DNA of 64,000 nucleotides from Rhizobium vallis (GCF_003985155.1 NZ_ML133690.1:1-64000); one strand, 5' to 3'. Shown: positions 8,131-17,496, counted from the first letter of the stretch. Notes: a model not told the origin generated them from the sequence alone. Numbers and translations are program-made.

Positions 8131-9219
8131 ATGTCGAAAGCAGCAGAGATCGATATAGTATCCGTTTCGAAGGTGTACGGTGCGACGACGGCGGTCCATG
8201 CGATCAGCCTGAAGATTCCGGCCGGCTCCTATTGCTGCTTCCTCGGTCCGTCGGGCTGCGGCAAGACCTCGACGCTGCGCATGATCGCCGGCCATGAGAG
8301 CATCTCCTCGGGCGACATCCGCCTCGGCAACGCAGTCGTCACCGATTTTCCGCCGGCCAAACGCGGCACGGCGATGATGTTCCAGTCCTATGCGCTGTTC
8401 CCGCATCTCGACCTCATCGACAACGTCGCCTTCAGCCTCAAGATGAAGGGCGTCGACAAGGCGGAGCGCCGGACAAAGGCGCTCGAGATGCTGAAGCTGA
8501 TGCAGATGGAGCCCTATGCCAACAGGCGTCCGGCCCAGCTTTCCGGCGGCCAGCAGCAGCGCGTGGCGCTGGCGCGCGCGCTGATCACTGATCCGGAGGC
8601 GCTGCTGCTCGACGAGCCGCTGTCGGCGCTCGATCCATTCCTGAAGATCCGTATGCGCGCCGAGCTGAAGAAGCTGCAGAAGTCGCTCGGCATCACCTTC
8701 GTCCACGTCACCCACAGCCAGGAAGAGGCGATGGCGCTCGCCGATATCATGGTCATCATGAATGACGGCCGGATCGAGCAGGCGGCCGCACCGCGCGAGG
8801 TTTTCGAACGGCCGGCGACGGCCTTCGTCGCCCGCTTCATGGGCGACCACAACGTTTTGTCCGGCCGGGTGACATCAAGCGAGAACGGCGTGATCGTCAT
8901 GACCGTACCGGAGGGCCAAAGCTTTTCCGTGCGCGGAACGGGCAGGGCGGTCGGCGAGCCCGTCGATATCGGCATCCGCACCGACCGTGTGCGCCTGCAG
9001 GTGGCGACCGAATGGACGCTCGGCTTCAATGGCATCGTCTCCAACATCGAGTATCGCGGCTCTTCAGTGAAGATCACCGTTCTCGGCGCCGGCAGCGACG
9101 ACTTCACCGTCATTTCAGACGACGGCGATTATTTCGATCGGCCGGTTTCGGTCGGTGACACCGTCGCGCTCAGCTGGGCGCTCGACGATGCCGTGCTGCT
9201 CGGCCGACCTTCTGCATAA
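8131..9219 (+). CDS. ABC importer ATP-binding protein (PotA-like)
   Basis: The 362-aa cytoplasmic ATPase has Walker A (GPSGCGKTS), Q-loop (MMFQSYALF), signature (LSGGQQQRVALARAL), Walker B (LLLDEPLSALD) and H-loop (THSQEEAM). A C-terminal TOBE-type domain of about 110 aa follows. This is the architecture of importers for polyamines, iron or small organic acids. Start 8131 is preferred over the adjacent ATG at 8128 because AAGGG/GGAAGG is better spaced. It is the first gene of a seven-gene plus-strand operon beside the GntR regulator. The substrate is not evident from the sequence. Confidence 0.92.
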   Translation: MSKAAEIDIVSVSKVYGATTAVHAISLKIPAGSYCCFLGPSGCGKTSTLRMIAGHESISSGDIRLGNAVVTDFPPAKRGTAMMFQSYALFPHLDLIDNVAFSLKMKGVDKAERRTKALEMLKLMQMEPYANRRPAQLSGGQQQRVALARALITDPEALLLDEPLSALDPFLKIRMRAELKKLQKSLGITFVHVTHSQEEAMALADIMVIMNDGRIEQAAAPREVFERPATAFVARFMGDHNVLSGRVTSSENGVIVMTVPEGQSFSVRGTGRAVGEPVDIGIRTDRVRLQVATEWTLGFNGIVSNIEYRGSSVKITVLGAGSDDFTVISDDGDYFDRPVSVGDTVALSWALDDAVLLGRPSA

Positions 9220-9272
9220 GCCATCACCATCAACAACCATGAACCTTCCATATCAAGAAAAGGGGAACTGAC

Positions 9273-10571
9273 ATGACGACTGACACGACATCGACCAAGG
9301 CGGAGAAGGGTCTTTCCCGCCGCACGCTCTTGAAGACGGGTGCTGCTGCCGTCGGCGCCATCGCCGGCTCCGGCGCGATCACCGGCTTTCCCACCATCTG
9401 GGCGAAGACGAACATCACGCTTCGCCAGTTCGGCACCGGCGTTTCCAACATCAATGCCATTGCCGAGAAGTGCAAAGCCGATCTCGGCATCACGCTGGAG
9501 ATGACGGCGACCGATTCCGACGCCGCCGCCCAGCGCGCCGTCACCCAGCCCGACAGCTATGACATTGCCGACATCGAATACTGGATCGCCAAGAAGGTGT
9601 TCCCGACAGGCGTTCTGCAGCCGATGGACGTCAAGAAGCTCAAATATTACGACAAGATCGTGCCGCTGTTCATCAACGGCAAGCTGAAGGCAGACAGCGT
9701 GATTGCCCAGGGCACGGCGCCGCACACGGTCGGCTTCGTCGAGGCGCAGGGCTCCAAGAAGTTCGCCAAGGAGCCGACGCAGTGGATGACGATGGTTCCC
9801 ACCATCTACAACGCTGACACGCTCGGCATCCGCCCCGATCTCACTGGCCGTCCGATCACCAGCTGGGCCGATATTCTCGATCCGGCCTTCAAGGGCAAGA
9901 CGGCGATCCTCAACATTCCGTCGATCGGCATCATGGATGCGGCGATGATCATGGAAGCCGCCGGCAAGATCAAATATGCCGATAAGGGCAACATGACGAA
10001 GGAAGAGATCGACAAGACGATCGAGTTCCTGATCAAGACCAAGGGCGACGGCCAGTTCCGCGCCTTCTGGAAGTCGTTCGACGAAAGCGTCAACCTGATG
10101 GCTTCGGGTGAAGTCGTCATCCAGTCGATGTGGTCGCCGGCTGTCGCCGCCGTCCGCTCCAAGGGCATCGCCTGCACCTTCCAGCCGCTGAAGGAAGGCT
10201 ACCGCGCCTGGGGCGGCGGTCTGGGCCTCGCCTCGCATCTCAAGGGCGCCGAGCTCGATGCGGCTTACGAATACATCAACTGGTACACATCCGGCTGGGT
10301 CGGCGGCTACCTCAACCGCCAGGGCTACTATTCCGCCTGCATGGACACCGCCAAGGAATTCATGTCGGCTGACGAATGGGGCTACTGGATCGAGGGCAAG
10401 GCTGCGACCGGCGACATCCTTTCTCCTGAAGGCAAGGTCATGGAGAAGGCCGGTGCGGTGCGCGACGGCGGTTCGTTCGAAGCCCGCATGGGCGCGGTCG
10501 CCTGCTGGAACTCGGTCATGGATGAAGACCGCTACATGGTCCGCCGCTGGAACGAGTTTATCGCTGCCTAA
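9273..10571 (+). CDS. ABC importer periplasmic substrate-binding protein (PotD-like, Tat signal)
   Basis: The 432-aa protein starts with a twin-arginine signal (LSRRTLLKTGAAAVGAIAG, about residues 12–40), so it is probably exported folded. The mature part resembles spermidine/putrescine-type binding proteins, with ITSWADILDPAFKGKTAIL and a C-terminal AAYEYINWY segment. AGGGGAA precedes the ATG. It follows the ATPase gene by 53 bases and is separated from the permeases by a RIME-like repeat. With a racemase downstream the ligand may be an amino acid derivative; that is an inference. Confidence 0.9.
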   Translation: MTTDTTSTKAEKGLSRRTLLKTGAAAVGAIAGSGAITGFPTIWAKTNITLRQFGTGVSNINAIAEKCKADLGITLEMTATDSDAAAQRAVTQPDSYDIADIEYWIAKKVFPTGVLQPMDVKKLKYYDKIVPLFINGKLKADSVIAQGTAPHTVGFVEAQGSKKFAKEPTQWMTMVPTIYNADTLGIRPDLTGRPITSWADILDPAFKGKTAILNIPSIGIMDAAMIMEAAGKIKYADKGNMTKEEIDKTIEFLIKTKGDGQFRAFWKSFDESVNLMASGEVVIQSMWSPAVAAVRSKGIACTFQPLKEGYRAWGGGLGLASHLKGAELDAAYEYINWYTSGWVGGYLNRQGYYSACMDTAKEFMSADEWGYWIEGKAATGDILSPEGKVMEKAGAVRDGGSFEARMGAVACWNSVMDEDRYMVRRWNEFIAA

Positions 10572-10677
10572 GCGATTGCCGTTTTCCCCTCCCCAACCCT
10601 CCCCACAAGGGGGAGGGAGTCAGGTGAGGGCGGTGCGAGCTGTCTTTCGCTATCGCTCAAGACGTCGCTTCGCTCCG

Positions 10678-10834
10678 CCCCCTCGTCCGCCCTTCGGGCA
10701 CCTTCTCCCCGCTGGGGAGAAGAGGGAGTTCGCGGTTTAGCCGCGCAACAAAATCAAGGTTCGCGGTGGCCCGGACGTCGCCGCGATTCTCTTCTCCCCA
10801 GCGGGGAGAAGGTGCCGGCAGGCGGATGAGGGGG
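10678..10834. repeat. RIME-like palindromic intergenic repeat
   Basis: Two inverted arms of about 46 bases (10678–10724 and 10789–10834) are nearly identical when one is reversed. Each contains its own hairpin of the form CTTCTCCCC-GC-GGGGAGAAG. They resemble the Rhizobium-specific intergenic mosaic elements (RIME). The repeat occupies most of the 313-base gap between the binding-protein gene and the first permease gene. A further GGGAGGG-type hairpin lies near 10595–10620. Confidence 0.75.
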
Positions 10835-10884
10835 CGGTACGCGCCTTCCTTCCACTTGACGTAATCAGAACGGAGAAGTGGATC

Positions 10885-11796
10885 ATGGCGACCATCGCAG
10901 CGGAAACGGAAGACGGCAAGCAAGGCGCACGCAGCCGTGCCTTTCGCCTTTCCCCCTCGGCGATCTCCTATCTCCAGGCGATGCCGCTGTTCGTCATTCT
11001 CGGCTTCTTCTTCCTGCTGCCGATCGCGATGATCGGTATTGTCAGCTTCTGGGATTACGATTTCGCCGGTCTCTATCCCGATTTCCTCACCATGAACTAC
11101 ACTGATACGCTCGGTTCATGGGTGACGTGGAAGACCTATCTCAACACGCTGAAATTCACCGCCATCGTCTGGTCATTGACGCTCGTCATCGGTTTCTGGG
11201 TTGCCTATTTCCTGGCCTTCCACATCCGCAAGACCTCGACGCAGATGATCCTCTTTCTCGTCTGCACCGTGCCGTTCATGACATCGAACATCATCCGGAT
11301 GATCTCGTGGATCCCGGTGCTCGGTCGCAATGGTCTCGTCAATTCGTCGCTGATCAAGATGGGTATCATCCCGCAGCCGATCGAATGGCTACTCTATTCC
11401 GATTTCGCCGTCGTGCTCGCCATGGTGCATCTCTACACGCTGTTCATGGTGACGCCGATCTTCAACACGCTGATGCGCATCGACCGGTCGCTGTTCGAGG
11501 CAGCGCGCGATGCGGGTGCCTCTGGCTGGCAGGTGCTGTGGAACGTGGTCATTCCGCTCGCCAAACCCGGCATGGCGATTGGTACGATCTTCGTCGTGAC
11601 GCTCGTTATGGCCGATTTTTCGACGGTGCAGGTGATGTCCGGCGGCCAGAGCGCTTCGGTGGCGCTGATGATGAAGAACCAGATGTCGCTGCTGCAATAT
11701 CCGGCGGCGGCTGCCAACGCCGTGGTGCTGCTCGCCGTCGTGTTGCTGATGGTCGCGGCGATCCTGCGCGTCGTCGATATCCGCAAGGAGCTTTGA
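10885..11796 (+). CDS. ABC importer permease, PotB-like
   Basis: The 303-aa inner-membrane protein has about six hydrophobic segments, beginning with AMPLFVILGFFFLLPIAMIG. The EAA loop that contacts the ATPase reads EAARDAGASGWQVLWNVVIP. The ATG at 10885 follows GGAGAAG. It precedes a second permease by a single base, which is typical of a PotB/PotC pair. Together with the ATPase (8131) and binding protein (9273) it completes a type I importer. Confidence 0.92.
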   Translation: MATIAAETEDGKQGARSRAFRLSPSAISYLQAMPLFVILGFFFLLPIAMIGIVSFWDYDFAGLYPDFLTMNYTDTLGSWVTWKTYLNTLKFTAIVWSLTLVIGFWVAYFLAFHIRKTSTQMILFLVCTVPFMTSNIIRMISWIPVLGRNGLVNSSLIKMGIIPQPIEWLLYSDFAVVLAMVHLYTLFMVTPIFNTLMRIDRSLFEAARDAGASGWQVLWNVVIPLAKPGMAIGTIFVVTLVMADFSTVQVMSGGQSASVALMMKNQMSLLQYPAAAANAVVLLAVVLLMVAAILRVVDIRKEL

Positions 11797-11797
11797 G

Positions 11798-12619
11798 ATG
11801 AGCCACGAAAAACGCGGCCTGGAATTCTATCTGCTGGCGATTTTCTTCGCCGTCTTCGTGCTGTTTCTCTACGGCCCGCTTTCGGCGATCCTGATCCTCT
11901 CCTTCCAGGGGCCGGACGGCGGCCTGACCTTCCCGATGAACGGCGTTTCCACGCACTGGTTCTTCAACCTGTTCGAGAAGCAGGCGGTCGGCGATTTCGG
12001 CGCCTCCTTCCGTCGCTCCTTCACCCTCGGGCTGATGGTGATGGTGGTGACGGTCGTCGTGTCGCTGCTTGCCGGCCTTGCCTTCCGCCGCCGCTTCCGC
12101 GGCTCGACCGCGCTGTTCTATGCCACGGTCGCAAGCCTCGTCGTGCCGTCGATCATCATCTCGCTCGGCATCGGCGTCGTCTTCCAGGAGGGAGGGCTGA
12201 AGCCCGCCTGGTATTCCTCGGCCTTCGGCGCGCATCTCACCTGGACACTGCCTTTCGGCGTGCTGATCATGTTTGCCGTCTTCAACCGTTTCTCGCCGGC
12301 CTATGAGGAGGCGGCGCGCGACCTCGGCGCCACCTCCTGGCAGACGTTCCGCCATGTCGTGCTGCCGATGATCGCGCCGAGCCTGATCGGCGTCGGGCTG
12401 TTCGGTTTCACGCTTTCCTACGACGAATTCGCCCGCACGCTGATGACGTCAGGCAGCTACAACACGCTGCCCCTCGAAATCTACGGCATGACGACCAACG
12501 TCACGACGCCCGTGCTCTATGCGCTCGGCACGGTGACGACGCTGTTTTCCTTCACCATCATTCTCATCGCGCTCGGCATCATGACCATGCTCAGCCGGCG
12601 ACAGGCAAAGACAGACTGA
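11798..12619 (+). CDS. ABC importer permease, PotC-like
   Basis: The 273-aa membrane protein has about six transmembrane helices and an EAA loop (EEAARDLGATSWQTFRHVVLP). It forms the heterodimer partner of the permease just upstream, whose stop codon it follows by one base. The racemase gene starts one base after its stop, showing tight operon packing. The C-terminal helix (TLFSFTIILIALGIMTML) ends in a short basic tail, as usual for this family. Confidence 0.92.
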   Translation: MSHEKRGLEFYLLAIFFAVFVLFLYGPLSAILILSFQGPDGGLTFPMNGVSTHWFFNLFEKQAVGDFGASFRRSFTLGLMVMVVTVVVSLLAGLAFRRRFRGSTALFYATVASLVVPSIIISLGIGVVFQEGGLKPAWYSSAFGAHLTWTLPFGVLIMFAVFNRFSPAYEEAARDLGATSWQTFRHVVLPMIAPSLIGVGLFGFTLSYDEFARTLMTSGSYNTLPLEIYGMTTNVTTPVLYALGTVTTLFSFTIILIALGIMTMLSRRQAKTD

Positions 12620-12620
12620 C

Positions 12621-13364
12621 ATGCGCATTCTCATCGTTAATCCGAATACCACGGCCTCCATGACCGAGAAGGCCGCGATCGCCGCGCGTGCGGTGGCTGC
12701 CTCAGGCACGGAGATCATTGCCGCCACCTCGCACATGGGTCCAGTCTCCATCGAGGGCCACTATGATGGAGCACTCGCCATTCCCGGCCTGCTTTCCGAA
12801 CTCAAGGAGCGGCAGGGCGCGGGCTACGATGCGGCTATCATCGCCTGCTTCGACGATACCGGGCTCGAAGCGGCGCGCAGCTTTGCCGATGTGCCGATCC
12901 TCGGGCTTTGCGAATCCGCGGTAGCGACGGCGGGCTTCCTGGCGCAGCGTTTCACCGTGGTGACGACGCTGGAGCGGTCGCGGGTGCTGATCGACAATCT
13001 GGTGCGCCGCTACGGCATGGGCGAGCGCGCCAAGGTGCGCGCCTCCGACATTCCAGTCCTTGAGCTGGAAGATGCGGCCTCCGGCGCGATTGGCAAGCTC
13101 AGGGCCGAAATCGAGCGGGCGCTTGCGGAAGACGGCGCCGAGGCAATCGTGCTCGGCTGCGCCGGCATGACGGATCTCGCGAGAGAATTGCAGGCGATCT
13201 ACGGCGTGCCCGTGGTCGACGGTGTGGCGGCGGCGGTGAAGCAGGCCGAGGCGCTGGTGTCGCTCGGGCTTTCAACCAGCAAGCGCGGTTCCTATGCCTC
13301 GCCGCTGCCCAAACCCTTCACCGGGGCGATGAGCAGCTTTTCGCCGGTTCTGAAGGTCGGCTGA
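12621..13364 (+). CDS. Asp/Glu/hydantoin racemase family protein
   Basis: The 247-aa cytosolic enzyme opens with MRILIVNPNTTASMT, the hallmark of hydantoin/allantoin-type racemases. It has the two catalytic cysteines of the fold, in IIACFDDTG and in VLGCAGMTD. Members interconvert stereoisomers of hydantoins, allantoin or acidic amino acids without a cofactor. Its place after the permeases suggests that the imported compound is a chiral hydantoin-like or amino-acid-like molecule. No hydantoinase or carbamoylase lies in the operon, so the exact substrate is open. Confidence 0.85.
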   Translation: MRILIVNPNTTASMTEKAAIAARAVAASGTEIIAATSHMGPVSIEGHYDGALAIPGLLSELKERQGAGYDAAIIACFDDTGLEAARSFADVPILGLCESAVATAGFLAQRFTVVTTLERSRVLIDNLVRRYGMGERAKVRASDIPVLELEDAASGAIGKLRAEIERALAEDGAEAIVLGCAGMTDLARELQAIYGVPVVDGVAAAVKQAEALVSLGLSTSKRGSYASPLPKPFTGAMSSFSPVLKVG

Positions 13365-13367
13365 GCC

Positions 13368-13976
13368 ATGGCTGTTTCCTTTGATTTTGAACGACTCACC
13401 GAGCGCGAACGCTACAAGCTGATGATCGGCACGATCATTCCGCGGCCGATCGCACTGGTGACGACCGTCGACGAACACGGCCGGATCAACGCGGCGCCTT
13501 TCAGCTTCTTCAACTGTCTTTCGGCCGATCCGCCGATCCTGGCGATCGGGGTCGAGAACAATGCCGATATGTCGTTCAAGGACACCGGCCACAATATCCG
13601 CATGACCGAGGTTTTCACGGTCAACATCGTCTCCTTCGCCATCGCCGAGGCGATGCATGTCTGTGGCGCCAAATATCCGCGCGGCGTCGATGAGCTGAAG
13701 GAGGCGGGGCTGACGGCGATGCCGGGCAAGAAGGTGGTCTCGCCCTACATCGCGGAGGCGCCGGCCGCTTTCGAATGCCGGCGGCATGTGACGCTGGAAC
13801 TCGGCCGCTCCAGGCAGATCATCATGGGCGAGATCGTCTATGCGCATTATCGTGACGGCGTCGTCGATCCCAGGCTGCATGTCGATCCGGCCGCGGTCGA
13901 TGCCATTGCGAGGCTCGGCGGCGATACCTGCGCCACCATCCGCGACCGGTTCGAGATGCTGACGCCGAAGCTCTGA
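13368..13976 (+). CDS. Flavin reductase-like (FMN-binding split barrel) protein
   Basis: The 202-aa protein belongs to the flavin reductase-like split-barrel family. IIPRPIALVTTVDEHGRINAAP and SADPPILAIGVE are its usual flavin-pocket segments, followed by TEVFTVNIVS. Such proteins reduce free FMN for a partner oxygenase or act as small flavoenzymes. It starts three bases after the racemase stop. Its presence hints that the pathway has an oxidative step whose oxygenase is elsewhere. Confidence 0.8.
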   Translation: MAVSFDFERLTERERYKLMIGTIIPRPIALVTTVDEHGRINAAPFSFFNCLSADPPILAIGVENNADMSFKDTGHNIRMTEVFTVNIVSFAIAEAMHVCGAKYPRGVDELKEAGLTAMPGKKVVSPYIAEAPAAFECRRHVTLELGRSRQIIMGEIVYAHYRDGVVDPRLHVDPAAVDAIARLGGDTCATIRDRFEMLTPKL

Positions 13977-14064
13977 AGCGACATAGGCTCAAGTTTTGCT
14001 TTACTTTTTTGCCTCCGCCGAGAATGGTCTGCAGCGGATCATCGCGGCAGAGGAGGGCTTACCC

Positions 14065-14559
14065 ATGACAATCGAGGACGATCTCAGCCGGATCGCGGAG
14101 CAGGAGAAGGCGCTGAGCTTCGACGCTTTCGACCTGACGACGGCATGGCAGCTCGGCAAGCTCCTGCAGGAACTCGCCACCGAACGCGGCCTCGGCATTG
14201 CGATCGACGTAACGCTGCATTCGATGCCGGTCTTTTATGCAGCACTTCCCGGCGTGACGCCGGACAACGTCAACTGGGTGCGCCGCAAGCGCAACATGGT
14301 GCTGCGCTATTTCCGCAGCAGCTATGCCTCCGGCCTGAAGCTGAAGAAGGACGGCAAGACGATCGAGGACAACGGGCTTTCCGGCGACGACTATGCGCCG
14401 CATGGCGGCAGCTTCCCGATCAACGTCAAGGGCACGGGCTGCATCGGCGCGGTGACCGTCTCCGGCCTGCCGCAACGCGACGACCACAATCTCGCCGTCG
14501 AGGCCTTGGCGCTGATGCTGGCGAAGGATCTGGATACGTTGCGGCTGGCCTCGCTTTGA
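14065..14559 (+). CDS. UPF0303 / HbpS-GlcG-like protein
   Basis: The 164-aa protein matches the UPF0303 family, related to heme-binding HbpS and GlcG. Typical segments are ALSFDAFDLTTAWQLG, NWVRRKRNMVLRYFRSSY and GTGCIGAVTVSGLPQRDDH. It starts 88 bases after the flavin reductase gene and is probably the last gene of the operon. The Met at 14065 gives a length typical of the family; a longer frame from 13996 has no support. The role is unknown and could be small-molecule or heme handling. Confidence 0.8.
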   Translation: MTIEDDLSRIAEQEKALSFDAFDLTTAWQLGKLLQELATERGLGIAIDVTLHSMPVFYAALPGVTPDNVNWVRRKRNMVLRYFRSSYASGLKLKKDGKTIEDNGLSGDDYAPHGGSFPINVKGTGCIGAVTVSGLPQRDDHNLAVEALALMLAKDLDTLRLASL

Positions 14560-14691
14560 TGCGGCTATCCCAGCCGTAATTTTGACAGAAAAAAGCCATG
14601 AAAAATGCAAAATTGCGTCGCCCCTCCGGTGACGCGTGTTTATCCCGCGGTTAAGGTGCGGCATCGCCCTCCTTAACCTACCCGGGACATC

Positions 14692-15315
14692 ATGATCCGC
14701 CTGTTCCTCGCGCTTGCCGCCACCATCGGTTTCGGTCTTTTGCTGGCCTCCTGCAACACACTTACCAAGGAGGAATGCGTGGCCGCCGACTGGCGGGTGA
14801 TCGGCGAAAGCGACGGCGCGGCGGGCTATGAGCCACAGCAGCGCTTCGCAGGCCATGCGAAATCCTGCGAGCGGGTCAAGATCGTGCCGGACCAGACGAT
14901 CTGGTTCCAGGGATATCAAGCGGGCCTGGTGCGCTATTGCACGCCGCTCAGCGGGCTCGCGCGCGGCCAGGCGGGCAGCGGCTATGCCAATGTCTGCCCG
15001 CCGGAAACCGCATCGGGCTTCCTGCGCGGCTTCAATCTCGGCAGCAAGCAGCACGGACTGCAGGAGCGTCTCAACTCGATGCAGAACGACTACAGCTCCA
15101 AGGAAATCAGCATCGACGAGCTTTCCGACAAGCTGAAGGACGCTAGGGATGGCGACAGGTCCGAGCTGCGCCGCCGGATCGAGGAACTGGAAGACGACAT
15201 GCACGACATTCGCCGCGACCAGCGCGACGTGCAGGACGAGCTCGACCGCGTCAACGAGGATGTCGAGTGGTTCCAGCGGAACCCGAATGTTGCCTTGCCC
15301 GCGCCGGGGTATTGA
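14692..15315 (+). CDS. DUF2799 lipoprotein
   Basis: The 207-aa protein has a lipoprotein signal ending in LLLASC (lipidated Cys at residue 21). The DUF2799 core follows: EECVAADWRVIGESDGAAGY, several paired cysteines (AKSCERVK, VRYCTP, NVCPPE) and then a long C-terminal coiled coil (about 120–195, KDARDGDRSELRRRIEELED). It should be anchored to the inner leaflet of the outer membrane or the outer face of the inner membrane. A paralogue follows directly at about 15498. Function is unknown. Confidence 0.85.
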   Translation: MIRLFLALAATIGFGLLLASCNTLTKEECVAADWRVIGESDGAAGYEPQQRFAGHAKSCERVKIVPDQTIWFQGYQAGLVRYCTPLSGLARGQAGSGYANVCPPETASGFLRGFNLGSKQHGLQERLNSMQNDYSSKEISIDELSDKLKDARDGDRSELRRRIEELEDDMHDIRRDQRDVQDELDRVNEDVEWFQRNPNVALPAPGY

Positions 15316-15497
15316 ACCCGGGCTCGGAGCTTGTTGACGGTTTCGACGATGCCGTTCGTCGGGCTGTGCGATGCCGTAACCTGAGAGGCTGCTTTTTCGC
15401 GACAAAATAAATCGTCCAAATCGTCAGGCGTCCGTAGACGAACAGATGCGTAACTGATAGTTTGTTCTTGTTTTGTTCTAAATTCGGGTCCGTTATT

Positions 15498-16088
15498 TTG
15501 CGCGTATTCTTTGTTCTTGCCGCCGTCGGCATCGGTCTCTTCCTTGCCTCCTGCAACACACTCTCGAAAAAGGAATGCCTTGCTGGCGACTGGGATGGAA
15601 TCGGTTTCACCGATGGATTCTATGGCCATTCGCCGGAAGCGCGGTTCGAACAGCATATCAAATCCTGTAAGAGGGTGAAGGTTGTGCCGGACCGCGCTGT
15701 CTGGAAAAAGGGCTATCAGGCTGGTCTTCTGCGTTATTGCACACCGGAGCAGGGCCTTTGGTGGGGACAACGAGGATATGCCTATGTTGGTGTTTGTCCG
15801 CCCGAGACAGAACCTGGGTTTCTACACGGTCACGACCTTGGTCGTCGTCAGTATTGGCTTGAAACGGATCTGAAGCGGGTGACAGATGAGGTCAAGTCCA
15901 AAGAGGAAGAGCTCGAGGATCTGTCCCGAAAACTCGATGAGGCGCCCGAGGCGGAGAAGTCCGATATACGCTCCGACATCCATAACCTGGAATGGGAGCT
16001 TGGCAGGGTTCGTGATAAGCAGCGCGATGTCGAGAGTGAACTCGACACCACTAAAGCGGCAGTGACCAGATTCCTGAGCCAGTTGTAA
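15498..16088 (+). CDS. DUF2799 lipoprotein paralogue with non-canonical start
   Basis: This is a tandem duplicate of the preceding DUF2799 gene: the same lipobox (LFLASC), KECLAGDWDGIGFTDG, cysteine pattern (IKSCKRVK, LRYCTP, GVCPPE) and a C-terminal coiled coil. The position corresponding to the paralogue's ATG reads ATT TTG, so there is no ATG. Translation could start at the TTG at 15498 (196 aa), at the ATT just before it, or at the TTG at 15462, none with a clear ribosome-binding site. The frame is otherwise open, so it may be expressed weakly or be an early pseudogene. Confidence 0.65.
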   Translation: MRVFFVLAAVGIGLFLASCNTLSKKECLAGDWDGIGFTDGFYGHSPEARFEQHIKSCKRVKVVPDRAVWKKGYQAGLLRYCTPEQGLWWGQRGYAYVGVCPPETEPGFLHGHDLGRRQYWLETDLKRVTDEVKSKEEELEDLSRKLDEAPEAEKSDIRSDIHNLEWELGRVRDKQRDVESELDTTKAAVTRFLSQL

Positions 16089-16127
16089 ACGCAGCGATAA
16101 CGATGCGAGGCTCGTGAGGCTTGAGCC

Positions 16128-17387
16128 TCAGAGCCTGCCGCCGGCCTCCAGGATGCCTTTCGTCAGGCTGCCAGTGGCCGGGAAAAGCGGGATCAGGCAG
16201 GCCTGCAGGGCGTGGTAGATATCGCCCTTGCCGGGGAAGAGCGAGTGCGAGGGGATGAGGTCTTCCGTCAGCTCCTCGTGCCAGCCGCCGTTCTCATGGT
16301 CGATGAAGGCGCGTTCGATCACGTTCCAGATCTTGCGGTAGCATTCCTCGTGATAGTCGCTCGGCAGGTGCTCGTTGAGGAAGTGGGCAGCGGCAGCACC
16401 TTCGCAGGCAGGCCACCAGAGCTTGTTGCGCTTGGCAGGCTTGTCGTCCCAGTCGAGCGTGTAGAAGAAGCCGCCCTTGTCGTTGTCCCAGCCGAGCGCC
16501 ATGGATTGCTCGAAGAGGGCCTTGGCCGCATCCGGCATCCATTCGATGCGTTTGCCGCCGAGCGCCCAGAGCTGCAGGATGAGGCGGGCCCATTCCAGCC
16601 AGTGGCCGGGCGTCGTGCCGGCCGGGCGGAACATTTCGTTCGGATGATAGTAATCCTTATCGAGGTTCCATTCGGCATCGAAATGCTCGGCGACGCGCCA
16701 GTCGACCGAACCGGCCGAGCGGCGAATGACGAGATCGGCGATGCTTTCGGCCTTAACCAGGTATTGCCGGTCGCCGGTGGCTTCGAAGGCTGCCATCAGC
16801 GCCTCGGTCAGGTGCATGTTGGAATTCTGGCCGCGATAGCTGCCGCCATCGAGCGGCTGCCAGTCGGCGGTGAATTCCTCGGCGATCGCCCCGTTTTGCG
16901 GCTCCCAGAACTTCGTGTTCAGGACCTCGGTGATATCGGCGAGCATGCCATCAGCCAGCGGATGGCCGATCGTCTTGGCGGAGGAGGCGGCCAAGAGAAC
17001 GAAGGCATGACCATAACCCTGCTTGTTGGAATCGACGGGACCGGCATTGTTGAGTGACCAGAAATAGCCGCCGTTTTTACGGTCGCGATGATGGTTCCAG
17101 AGATAGTCCATGCCGTGGTCGACGACATCGGAGGCGCCGGGACGGCCGAGCAGGGCGCCGATCGAGAAACAATGTACCGCGCGCGCCGCGATATGGATGC
17201 TGCGAACCTGGCCCTCGGCGTCGAGCGGCCTGCCGGTATCGTCGAGATCGTAGAAGCCGCCCTTCGGGTTGATCGACTTGTGCTGGAAGAAATCGAAGAG
17301 ACCGTTTGCCTGGGCGAGCAGCCAGCCGCGATGATAGGCGCGGGTCGTCCAGTTTCCGAGTGCGGCGTTGCCGGTTGCGGGTGCCAT
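16128..17387 (-). CDS. AGE-family sugar epimerase/isomerase
   Basis: The 419-aa protein matches the N-acylglucosamine 2-epimerase superfamily, an (alpha/alpha)6 barrel. Conserved pieces include NGLFDFFQHKSINPKGGFYDL, HGMDYLWNHHRD, GHAFVLLAASSAK, TPGHWLEWARL and DNDKGGFFYTLDWDDKP. Members isomerise mannose/fructose or epimerise N-acylated sugars or cellobiose; the substrate here is not settled. AGGAG precedes the start at 17387. The gene is divergent from metH, with the palindromic operator in between. Confidence 0.85.
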   Translation of the reverse strand: MAPATGNAALGNWTTRAYHRGWLLAQANGLFDFFQHKSINPKGGFYDLDDTGRPLDAEGQVRSIHIAARAVHCFSIGALLGRPGASDVVDHGMDYLWNHHRDRKNGGYFWSLNNAGPVDSNKQGYGHAFVLLAASSAKTIGHPLADGMLADITEVLNTKFWEPQNGAIAEEFTADWQPLDGGSYRGQNSNMHLTEALMAAFEATGDRQYLVKAESIADLVIRRSAGSVDWRVAEHFDAEWNLDKDYYHPNEMFRPAGTTPGHWLEWARLILQLWALGGKRIEWMPDAAKALFEQSMALGWDNDKGGFFYTLDWDDKPAKRNKLWWPACEGAAAAHFLNEHLPSDYHEECYRKIWNVIERAFIDHENGGWHEELTEDLIPSHSLFPGKGDIYHALQACLIPLFPATGSLTKGILEAGGRL

Positions 17388-17496
17388 GATACTCCTCCGA
17401 TTTCGTGCGCACTATGTTGGAAATGCCTATATAGCGGTCGGGCGAGTCTGTCATCCGGCGAGACTTGTAAAGCACGAAATCGACGAGCATATATTG

